DNA from: Xylophilus sp. ASV27
GTDB taxonomy: Bacteria; Pseudomonadota; Gammaproteobacteria; Burkholderiales; Burkholderiaceae_C
Direction: 5' to 3'
DNA length: 32,438 bases
Assembly: GCF_016428875.1 (NCBI RefSeq)
Contig: NZ_JAELTO010000046.1
Span: 1 to 32,438 of the forward strand
Part shown: piece by piece, positions 26,656-32,438 of the stretch
Layout: every line of letters starts with the position of its first letter
Position numbering within the stretch: position 1 is the stretch's first letter
Notes under the pieces: generated by a model
Told to the model about the DNA's origin: nothing
What the model saw: only the letters and a program-made list of their open reading frames with translations
Databases searched by the model: none
Position numbers and translations under genes: made by a program

Positions 26656-27923
26656 AGCGCCGCTGGCTGCCGTGGGCCGTGGCCGCGGCGTGCTGCGGCG
26701 CGCAGGCAGGCGAACTTGGCGCGGAAGACCCCGGCTGGCGCGTCACCCGCAGCTTCGAGTCCTGGTTCTACGCCGCGCGCACCGAGGTGCGCGGCGACGC
26801 CGTGCTCAACCCCGGCAACGCGGTGGCCCGCCTGAGCGGCGCGCAGGGCCTGTTCGACGGCCGCTTCAACCTGCGCGCCGAGCAAGGGCCCTGGCAGTTC
26901 GTGGCCAACCCGCGTCTGCTGGAGCAGCGCGGCGAGCGCACGGTCAACGGCGACAGCCGCAGCGACGCCACGGGCAGCGCGCGGCTCAGCCAGGGCTTCG
27001 CGCGCTACAAGGACGGCGACAGCGCCTGGACCGTGGGGCGCGAGCTGTTCACCTGGGGGCCGGGCAACTTCCGCTCGCCCAGCAACCCGTTCTACTTCGA
27101 CGCCGGCCGCACCAATCCGCTGGCCTCCACGCCGGGCGTCGATCTGGTGCGCAGCACCGTGGGCCTGGGCAGCTTCCGCGTCACCGGCGCCTACGTGTTT
27201 TCCACCAGCCAGATACTGCCGGCCGAAGACCTCGGGCGCAGCGTGCTGCTCAAGCTGGACCAGCAGGGCCGCGCGCATCTGCTCAGCCTGATCGCCAGCC
27301 AGCAGCGCGGCGGCGCGCCTTTCCTCGGCGGCTTTGCCCAGCTCACGCCGGACGACGCCTGGCTGCTGTATGGCGAGTTCGGCTCGCAGCGCCTGCCGCG
27401 CCTGCTCAGCCCCAACCCGGTGGGCGCGCCCGGGCCGTTCTACCGCCTGCAGCAGCCGGCCCCGCGCAGCCTGGACCTGCTGCTGGGCGCCAGCTACACG
27501 CTGGAGAGCGGCCAGGCCCTGATCGCCGAAGTCCTGCACGGCAGCGGCGGCTACGGCGCCGGCACTGCCCGGGCCTACTTCGACCAGGCGCGCGCCGCCA
27601 GCCTGCTGGCCCAGCGGCTGCCGGCGCAGGGCCTGGCCGCGCTGGGCCAGGCCCTGGGCCAGCAGCCGCGGCTGCTGGGGCGCGACTACCTGTGGCTGAA
27701 CTGGCAGAGCAACCCGCAGACCCCGGGGCTGTACTGGCGCCTGGGTTGGTCGCAGAACCTGGGCGACCACAGCGGGCAGGCGCTGGCCTATGCCGAGAAG
27801 AGCTTCGTGCCCAGGCTGTCGGGCTTCGTCTCGCTGGCGCTCAACCGTGGCGGCGCGCAGAGCGAGTACGGGGCGCTCTGGCGGTCGAGCCTCACGCTGG
27901 GCGTCAAGTGGTTCGTGTTCTAG
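26652..27923 (+). CDS. Predicted outer-membrane beta-barrel of the LolA-like operon
   Basis: This 423-residue protein has a signal peptide (cleavage near CGAQAG, about residue 19). The mature part alternates short amphipathic strands with Gly/Asn/Asp-rich turns. It ends in TLGVKWFVF, whose terminal Phe is the classic outer-membrane barrel signal for BamA-dependent assembly. No named family is evident to me. The overlap with the LolA-like gene (ATGA) and the shared operon suggest it is the outer-membrane exit or receptor for the transported molecule. Substrate and channel function are not shown by the sequence. Confidence 0.75.
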   Translation: MKRRWLPWAVAAACCGAQAGELGAEDPGWRVTRSFESWFYAARTEVRGDAVLNPGNAVARLSGAQGLFDGRFNLRAEQGPWQFVANPRLLEQRGERTVNGDSRSDATGSARLSQGFARYKDGDSAWTVGRELFTWGPGNFRSPSNPFYFDAGRTNPLASTPGVDLVRSTVGLGSFRVTGAYVFSTSQILPAEDLGRSVLLKLDQQGRAHLLSLIASQQRGGAPFLGGFAQLTPDDAWLLYGEFGSQRLPRLLSPNPVGAPGPFYRLQQPAPRSLDLLLGASYTLESGQALIAEVLHGSGGYGAGTARAYFDQARAASLLAQRLPAQGLAALGQALGQQPRLLGRDYLWLNWQSNPQTPGLYWRLGWSQNLGDHSGQALAYAEKSFVPRLSGFVSLALNRGGAQSEYGALWRSSLTLGVKWFVF

Positions 27924-27942
27924 GACTCCAAGGAGAACCGTC

Positions 27943-28476
27943 ATGCTGTACCAGATCATCATTCACACCCCCACCTGGGTGTTCGCCGTCTTCGCCCTGC
28001 TGCTGTGGCTGGGCCTGTCGCAGCGGGTGGCGCGCACCGCCTCGCTGCAGCGCACCACCCTCCTGCCTCTGGCCATGCTGGGCTTCTCGTGCTGGGGCGT
28101 GCTGTCGGCCTTCGGCGTCTCGGCGCCGGACCTGCTGTGCTGGCTGGCCGCCGGCGCGCTGACCGCCTTCGCGGTGTCGCGCACTCCTTTGCACGACCAG
28201 ACCCGCTACGACCCGGCCCGCCGCAGCTTCCACCTGCCCGGCAGCTATGTGCCGCTGGCGCTGATGATGGGCATCTTCCTCACCAAGTACGCGGTCGGCG
28301 CCACCCTGGCCCTGCATCCCGGGCGCGCGCGCGACGCCCTGTTCGCGCTGGCGGTCTGCACGCTGTACGGCGCCTTCAGCGGCATCTTCGCCGGCCGCGC
28401 GCTGCGCCTGTGGACGCTGGCGCGGCGCCAGGGCCGTGCATCGGGCGGGGCGTCTTCCGCGCGCGCCCGCTCATGA
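27943..28476 (+). CDS. Small polytopic membrane protein (DUF6622-like)
   Basis: This 177-residue inner-membrane protein has about five hydrophobic helices (near 10-28, 40-60, 63-80, 105-128 and 132-152), beginning MLYQIIIHTPTWVFAVFALL. From memory it resembles the DUF6622 group, whose function is unknown. A strong AAGGAG site sits just before the ATG, 19 nt after the stop of the barrel gene, so it is probably the last gene of the export operon. The C-terminus is basic and probably cytoplasmic. An upstream in-frame ATG at 27790 lies inside the barrel gene and is not used. Confidence 0.75.
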   Translation: MLYQIIIHTPTWVFAVFALLLWLGLSQRVARTASLQRTTLLPLAMLGFSCWGVLSAFGVSAPDLLCWLAAGALTAFAVSRTPLHDQTRYDPARRSFHLPGSYVPLALMMGIFLTKYAVGATLALHPGRARDALFALAVCTLYGAFSGIFAGRALRLWTLARRQGRASGGASSARARS

Positions 28477-28495
28477 CAGAATCGACCGCCCCGCC

Positions 28496-28798
28496 ATGAA
28501 TCCACCCCTGACCCCCGACGAGATCGAGCGCATCGCGCGCAAGCGTGCCGGCGCCAAGCTGGGCTGGTACCTCCATGCGGCGGTGTTCGTGCTGGTCAAC
28601 CTGTTCATCTTCGCCATCTCGCAGTACGGCTTCGGGCACCGGCGCTGGTCGGTGTTTCCGCTGCTGGGCTGGGGGCTGGGGCTGGCGCTGCACGGCATAT
28701 CGGTGTTCCTGCTCGGCAGCGGCGGCGGCCTGCGCGACCGCATGGTGGAGCGCGAGCGCGAGCGGCTGCGGCGGCAGCAGGACCCGGGGCGGCGCTAG
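28496..28798 (+). CDS. 2TM domain protein
   Basis: This is a 100-residue 2TM-domain protein: a short soluble N-terminus (EIERIARKRAGAKLGWYLH), two hydrophobic helices (about 27-47 and 55-76) and a strongly basic, Arg-rich tail. 2TM proteins often occur beside, or fused to, LytS-type kinases; here one such kinase follows after about 126 bp, so this may be a sensory accessory. The ATG at 28496 is 19 nt after the previous stop. An upstream ATG at 28436 lies inside the preceding gene. Confidence 0.82.
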   Translation: MNPPLTPDEIERIARKRAGAKLGWYLHAAVFVLVNLFIFAISQYGFGHRRWSVFPLLGWGLGLALHGISVFLLGSGGGLRDRMVERERERLRRQQDPGRR

Positions 28799-28816
28799 GC
28801 GGCCGGCGCCGGATTT

Positions 28817-28880
28817 GCTATTAATTACGTAGCATATACCCCATGATCCACCTGGGCTTGCGGCGCTTTTCTCTTGAAAT
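28817..28880 (+). repeat. Interspersed hairpin repeat, intergenic copy
   Basis: GCTATTAATTACGTAGCATA opens the element, with a GCTA/TAGC stem (28817-28820 and 28830-28833). An ACCTGGGC string (from 28850) and a GGCGCTTTTCTCTTGAAA end follow. The same elements appear in the same order at 10903 and 29909. It fills the gap between the 2TM gene and the LytS-type kinase and carries a possible but unlikely TTG start of the kinase at 28874. Confidence 0.75.
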
Positions 28881-28924
28881 CTGCCGCGCTGAGGCCAGGC
28901 GCGCTTGCGGCGGGGTGGTGGGCG

Positions 28925-29995
28925 ATGCGCTTTGACGGCCTGGCCCTGCTGCGCCACTACCTGCAGGTGCTGGCCTTCTGCCTCGCCATCTCGGCGCTGC
29001 AGTACTTCTTCCGGCCCGAGCGCCCCTACGAAATCCCGCTGGTCTACTCGGTCAGCATCGGCACCGCCACCTGGGCGCTGATCGAAGCCGGCCGCCTCCT
29101 GATCGACCCGCGCTCCAGCACCGGCTGGCCGCGCGGCTGGCGCGGGCTGGCGCTGACGGCCGGCGCGATCGTGGCCGGCTACGTGGCCGGCACGAGCGCA
29201 TCGGACGCCTGGTTCGGCTGGTCGAGCTGGAGCGGCACGAACCAGCGCGAAATGCGCGCGTCCTGGCTGATCAGCCTGGTCGCCGGCGTGGTGATCAGCT
29301 ACTACTTCCACTCGCGCGGCCGCGGCGCCGAACTCGCGCGCCGGGCCGCCCAGGCCCAGCGCGAGGCGGCCGAGGCGCGGCTCAAGCTGCTGGAGGTGCA
29401 ACTGGAGCCGCACATGCTGTTCAACACCCTGGCCAACCTGCGCATGCTGATCGCCACCGACCCGGCGCGCGCCGAAACCATGCTGGACCACCTGGTGGCC
29501 TACCTGCGCGCCACGCTGGGCGGCTCGCGCGTGGCCTGGCATGCGCTGGCCGACGAGTTCGCGCGGCTGGACGACTACCTCGCGCTGATGGCCGTGCGCA
29601 TGGGCGAGCGCCTGCACTACACGCTCGCGCTGCCCGCCGCGCTGCGCGAGGTGCCGGTGCCGCCGCTGCTGCTGCAGCCGCTGGTGGAAAACAGCATCCG
29701 CCACGGGCTGGAGCCCCAGCTCGAAGGCGGCCGCATCGAGGTGAGCGCCAGTACCGAGCACGACGGCGCGCAGACCTGGGTCCGCATCGAGGTGCGCGAC
29801 AGCGGCGTCGGCCTGGCCCCCGGCGCGCTCGACTCCGCCGCCCCCGGCCACGGCTTTGGCACGCGCCAGGTACGGGAGCGCCTGCTGAGCGCCTACGGCG
29901 CTGGATCAACTATGGAATTGATAGCACAAAGCCCAGGCGGCACTAGGTCTACACTGCGATTTCCCTTGAAAAACCCGCCGACACTCCCCGCATGA
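28925..29995 (+). CDS. LytS/AlgZ-type sensor histidine kinase
   Basis: This 356-residue inner-membrane kinase has four hydrophobic helices (about 8-30, 38-58, 75-95 and 113-130) with no large periplasmic domain. The His_kinase domain characteristic of LytS/AlgZ follows, with QLEPHMLFNTLANLRML (phospho-acceptor His163), then the ATPase N box LLQPLVENSIRHGLEP (Asn256) and DSGVGLAP. The start at 28925 is preferred: a TTG at 28874 is also in frame but lies in a repeat element. The last ~23 residues of the fold (from GSTMELIA) are encoded by an AT-richer repeat copy. Its stop overlaps the regulator's ATG by 4 nt, so they form a pair. In pseudomonads the related AlgZ-AlgR pair controls alginate and type IV pili; the role here is unknown. 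Confidence 0.92.
   Translation: MRFDGLALLRHYLQVLAFCLAISALQYFFRPERPYEIPLVYSVSIGTATWALIEAGRLLIDPRSSTGWPRGWRGLALTAGAIVAGYVAGTSASDAWFGWSSWSGTNQREMRASWLISLVAGVVISYYFHSRGRGAELARRAAQAQREAAEARLKLLEVQLEPHMLFNTLANLRMLIATDPARAETMLDHLVAYLRATLGGSRVAWHALADEFARLDDYLALMAVRMGERLHYTLALPAALREVPVPPLLLQPLVENSIRHGLEPQLEGGRIEVSASTEHDGAQTWVRIEVRDSGVGLAPGALDSAAPGHGFGTRQVRERLLSAYGAGSTMELIAQSPGGTRSTLRFPLKNPPTLPA
29909..29973 (+). repeat. Interspersed hairpin repeat copy inside the kinase C-terminus
   Basis: CTAT (29910-29913) pairs with ATAG (29921-29924), followed by GCACAAAGCCCAGG and an end TTTCCCTTGAAAA matching the CTTGAAA end of the copy at 28817. It is clearly AT-richer than the flanking codons and is read in frame as the last strands of the kinase ATPase domain. 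Confidence 0.7.
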
Positions 29996-30816
29996 GCCCG
30001 CCCACCGCCCTGATTGCCGAGGACGAACCGCTGCTGGCCCAGGCCCTGGCCGCCGAACTGCACCGTGCCTGGCCCGCGCTGCAACTGCTGCCCACCGTGG
30101 GCGACGGCGCCTCCGCCGTGCGCGCGGCGCTGGCGCGGCGGCCCGACGTGCTGTTCCTGGACATCCGCATGCCCGGCATGGACGGCCTGGCCGCCGCCGC
30201 CGCGCTGGCCGAGGAGTGGCCGGGCGACGCGCCCTTCCCGGCCCTGGTGTTTGCCACCGCCTACGACCAGTACGCGGTGCAGGCCTTCGAGGCGCAGGCG
30301 GTCGACTACCTGCTCAAGCCGGTGCAGCCGGCGCGGCTGCAGAAGACGGTGGAGCGCGTGCAGGCCGCGCTGGCCCGGCGCGGCCCGGCCGCGCACCCGG
30401 CGGCCGACGCCGCCTTCCGGCAACTGCGCAGCCTGCTCGACGCCCTGCCGGCCACCCCCGCGCCGGCGCCCGCCGCCGCCCCCCTGCGCCTGATCCCCGC
30501 CAGCGAGGCCGGCAGCAACGGCGCCGTGGTGCGCATGGTGCCGATCGGCGAGGTGCTGGCCTTCGAGGCCGCCGACAAGTACGTGCGCGTGCTGAGCGCC
30601 GGGCGCGAATACCTGATCCGCACCCCGCTCAAGGAACTGCTGCCGCAACTCGACCCGCAGCAGTTCTGGCAGGTGCACCGCGGCACCGTGGTGCGCGCCG
30701 ACGCGGTGGAAACCGTCGAGCGCGACGAGGCCGGCCGGCTGCAGTTGCGCCTGCGCGGCCTGCGCGAGCCGTTCGGCGTGAGCCGGCTGTATGCGCATCT
30801 GTTCCGGGCGTTGTAG
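29992..30816 (+). CDS. LytTR-type response regulator (AlgR-like)
   Basis: This 274-residue regulator has a receiver domain: acidic residues Glu10-Asp11, phospho-acceptor Asp57 in LFLDIRMPGMDG, and Lys109 in DYLLKPVQP. An Ala/Pro-rich linker (about 135-165) leads to a LytTR DNA-binding domain (about 175-272) with the strands VLAFEAADKYVRVLSAGREY and FWQVHRGTVVRADAV. LytTR proteins bind direct repeats in promoters. It is translationally coupled to the LytS-type kinase. It converges on urtE with 30 bp between. Confidence 0.94.
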   Translation: MSPPTALIAEDEPLLAQALAAELHRAWPALQLLPTVGDGASAVRAALARRPDVLFLDIRMPGMDGLAAAAALAEEWPGDAPFPALVFATAYDQYAVQAFEAQAVDYLLKPVQPARLQKTVERVQAALARRGPAAHPAADAAFRQLRSLLDALPATPAPAPAAAPLRLIPASEAGSNGAVVRMVPIGEVLAFEAADKYVRVLSAGREYLIRTPLKELLPQLDPQQFWQVHRGTVVRADAVETVERDEAGRLQLRLRGLREPFGVSRLYAHLFRAL

Positions 30817-30846
30817 GGGGCGCCGCGTCCAGGCTCGGGGGCGGCC

Positions 30847-31560
30847 TCAGATCGCCACCAGTTGCCGCACGCCCTTCTCCCGCATCTCGCTGCCCGGCCC
30901 GCGCGCGACGACCTCGCCGCGCTCCATCACCAGGTACTGGTCGGCCAGTTCCTCGGCGAAGTCGTAGTACTGCTCCACCAGCAGCACGGCCATGGGGCCG
31001 GTGCTCACGCCCTCCAGGCCGGTGTCGGCCAGGCGGCGCAGCACGCGGCCGATGTCCTTGATGATGTTGGGCTGGATGCCTTCGGTCGGCTCGTCGAGCA
31101 CCAGCAGCCGGGGGCCGGCGGCGAGCGCGCGGGCGATGGCGAGCTGCTGCTGCTGGCCGCCGGAGAGGTCGCCGCCGCGGCGGTGCAGCATCTGCCTGAG
31201 CACCGGGAACAGTTCGTAGAGCTGCGGCGGCACCGGCGTGCCGCCGGGCTTGGTGGCCAGGCCCATGCGCAGGTTCTCTTCGACCGTGAGCCGCGCGAAG
31301 ATCTCGCGGCCCTGCGGCACGAAGCCGATGCCGGCGTGGGCGCGCTGGTAGGGCGTGGCGCGCTGGATCTCGCGGCCCTCCAGGGCGATGCTGCCGCTCT
31401 TGATCGGCACCAGGCCCATGAGCGACTTGAGCAGCGTGGTCTTGCCCACGCCGTTGCGGCCGAGCACGACGGTCACCTCGCCGGCCCTGGCGGTGAGGCT
31501 GACGTCGCGCAGGATGTGCGAGCCGCCGTAGTACTGGTGGATGTTGTGGACGCTCAGCAT
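30847..31560 (-). CDS. urtE: Urea ABC transporter ATPase UrtE
   Basis: This 237-residue ATPase is of the LivF type. It has Walker A GRNGVGKTT (34-42), VPQGREIFARLTVEENL after the Q-loop, the signature LSGGQQQQLAIARAL and Walker B LLVLDEPTEGIQP followed by NIIKDIGRV, the UrtE-specific phrase that separates it from LivF. The ATG at 31560 (MLSVHNIHQYYGG) is the family start. It works with UrtD, the permeases UrtB and UrtC and the urea-binding UrtA, which would lie further to the right, outside the window; in other bacteria NtcA or NtrC regulates them. The gap to urtD (177 bp) is unusually long for this operon. Confidence 0.93.
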   Translation of the reverse strand: MLSVHNIHQYYGGSHILRDVSLTARAGEVTVVLGRNGVGKTTLLKSLMGLVPIKSGSIALEGREIQRATPYQRAHAGIGFVPQGREIFARLTVEENLRMGLATKPGGTPVPPQLYELFPVLRQMLHRRGGDLSGGQQQQLAIARALAAGPRLLVLDEPTEGIQPNIIKDIGRVLRRLADTGLEGVSTGPMAVLLVEQYYDFAEELADQYLVMERGEVVARGPGSEMREKGVRQLVAI

Positions 31561-31737
31561 GTCGGTTTTCCCCCGCGCCGTGCGCCGCCCGCACCGCGCA
31601 ATACACAAAGGAGCGAGCGGCCGCGGAGCGGGCCGCGCGCGGACGTCCGCGGAGCCGGCCTCGCCGGACCGCCGGATGCGCCCCGTCGAAGGGGGGCGGC
31701 GAGGACACGCAGTGCGAAGCCTGGGGGCGACTCCATT
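31561..31737. repeat. 177-bp GC-rich spacer between urtD and urtE, likely intergenic repeat
   Basis: Contains no gene. It has many short GC-rich near-repeats and inverted strings (GCGGCCGCGGAGCGGGCCGC, CGGACGTCCG) and the string GAGGACACGCAGTGCGAAGC, which I recall as common in intergenic DNA of Comamonadaceae. Only one copy is in the window, so the repeat call rests on memory. Confidence 0.4.
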
Positions 31738-32315
31738 TCACCGCCCCAGATAGACTTCGATGACGCGCTCGTCGGCCTGGACCTGGTCGAGCGTGCCCTG
31801 CGCCAGCACGGCGCCGTCGCACAGCACGGTGACGATCTCGCTGATGCTGCGGATGAAGCCCATGTCGTGCTCCACCACCATTAGCGAATGCCGGCCCTTG
31901 AGGCTCAGGAACAGCTCGGCGGTGCGCGCGGTCTCCTCGTCGGTCATGCCGGCCACGGGCTCGTCGAGCAGCAGCAGCTTCGGGTCCTGCATCAGCAGCA
32001 TGCCGATCTCCAGCCACTGCTTCTGCCCATGGCTCAGGTCGCCGGCGCGCCGCGCCGCGCTGCCGGCGAGGTGGATGGTGTGCAGCACATCCAGCAGCCG
32101 GTCCTGCTGGGCCGAGTCGAGCCGGAAGAACATCGAGTGCCGCACGCCCTTGTGGGTCTTCAGGGCCAGCTCCAGGTTCTCGAACACGCTGAGCTGCTCG
32201 AACACCGTGGGCTTCTGGAACTTGCGGCCGATGCCCATCTGGGCGATCTCGGCCTCCTTGTGGCGCAGCAGGTCGATGGTGCTGCCGAAGAACACGGTGC
32301 CGCTGTCGGGCCGGG
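31738..32315 (-). CDS. urtD: Urea ABC transporter ATPase UrtD, 5' truncated
   Basis: This is the C-terminal ~191 residues of a LivG-type ATPase. The visible part starts at RPDSGTVFFGSTIDLLRHKE and contains IAQMGIGRKFQKPTVFEQL, the signature LSHGQKQWLEIGMLLMQD and Walker B LLLLDEPVAGMTDEE with the TAELFLSL segment, all typical of UrtD. The N-terminus with Walker A is missing because the contig ends in adapter sequence at 32316; an apparent ATG at 32328 is adapter-derived. UrtD pairs with UrtE on the urea permeases. Confidence 0.92.

Positions 32316-32438
<123 letters not shown>

Noticed and set aside
28874-28924. TTG start for the LytS-type kinase
   Set aside because: It lies within the intergenic repeat copy and has no ribosome site; the ATG at 28925 fits better.
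28376-29851. 491-codon open frame on the minus strand
   Set aside because: Opposite the 2TM protein and LytS-type kinase; no family features and biased composition.

Overview
The window looks like a chromosomal contig from a Burkholderiales betaproteobacterium, most likely Comamonadaceae. The reasons are the very GC-rich codon use, the neighbourhoods pmbA-darP and trmJ-suhB, a MutS and UppP typical of that family, an Anbu-type protease, IPTL-CTERM proteins and a urea-type ABC transporter. Both edges are library artefacts, not biology: a C run plus a full Tn5/Nextera mosaic end on the left (1-72), and a partial mosaic end, Read-2 adapter, probable index and a long G run on the right (32316-32438). 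Real sequence is about 73-32315, and the genes at both edges are cut.

Layout. 0.07-14.2 kb is a conserved housekeeping block: the end of a Gln/Met-rich protein, pmbA/tldE, darP (yjgA), mogA, cysE, trmJ, suhB, a FUSC-family membrane protein, an MscS-type channel, mutS, an Anbu proteasome-like protease and an alpha/beta hydrolase. 14.4-22.8 kb is an accessory island with visibly lower GC: a sensor kinase and a REC-AraC regulator on the minus strand, an 875-bp gene-free stretch with strong palindromes, then three tandem genes for exported IPTL-CTERM proteins whose N-terminal domains are unrelated. The third is broken by an in-frame stop. A 161-bp hairpin MITE with a CTAT duplication lies just upstream of it, and a relic of the same element lies downstream.

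22.9-28.5 kb holds uppP, then a tightly overlapping operon: LolD/MacB-like ATPase, FtsX-type permease, Tat-like LolA-type periplasmic protein and a predicted outer-membrane barrel. A small membrane protein follows. Together these look like a complete envelope-spanning lipid or lipoprotein export route with no assigned substrate, and I regard this as the best candidate for a poorly described system. 28.5-30.8 kb has a 2TM protein, a LytS/AlgZ-type kinase and a LytTR regulator. 30.8-32.3 kb has urtE and the 5'-truncated urtD of a urea ABC transporter, separated by an unusual 177-bp spacer.

Cutting across this is a family of ~60-bp AT-richer hairpin repeats. One copy is intergenic (28.82 kb) and two lie inside reading frames: in mutS (10.90 kb) and at the C-terminus of the LytS-type kinase (29.91 kb), where repeat sequence appears to encode part of the conserved fold. 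A related inverted repeat sits between the convergent mogA and cysE.
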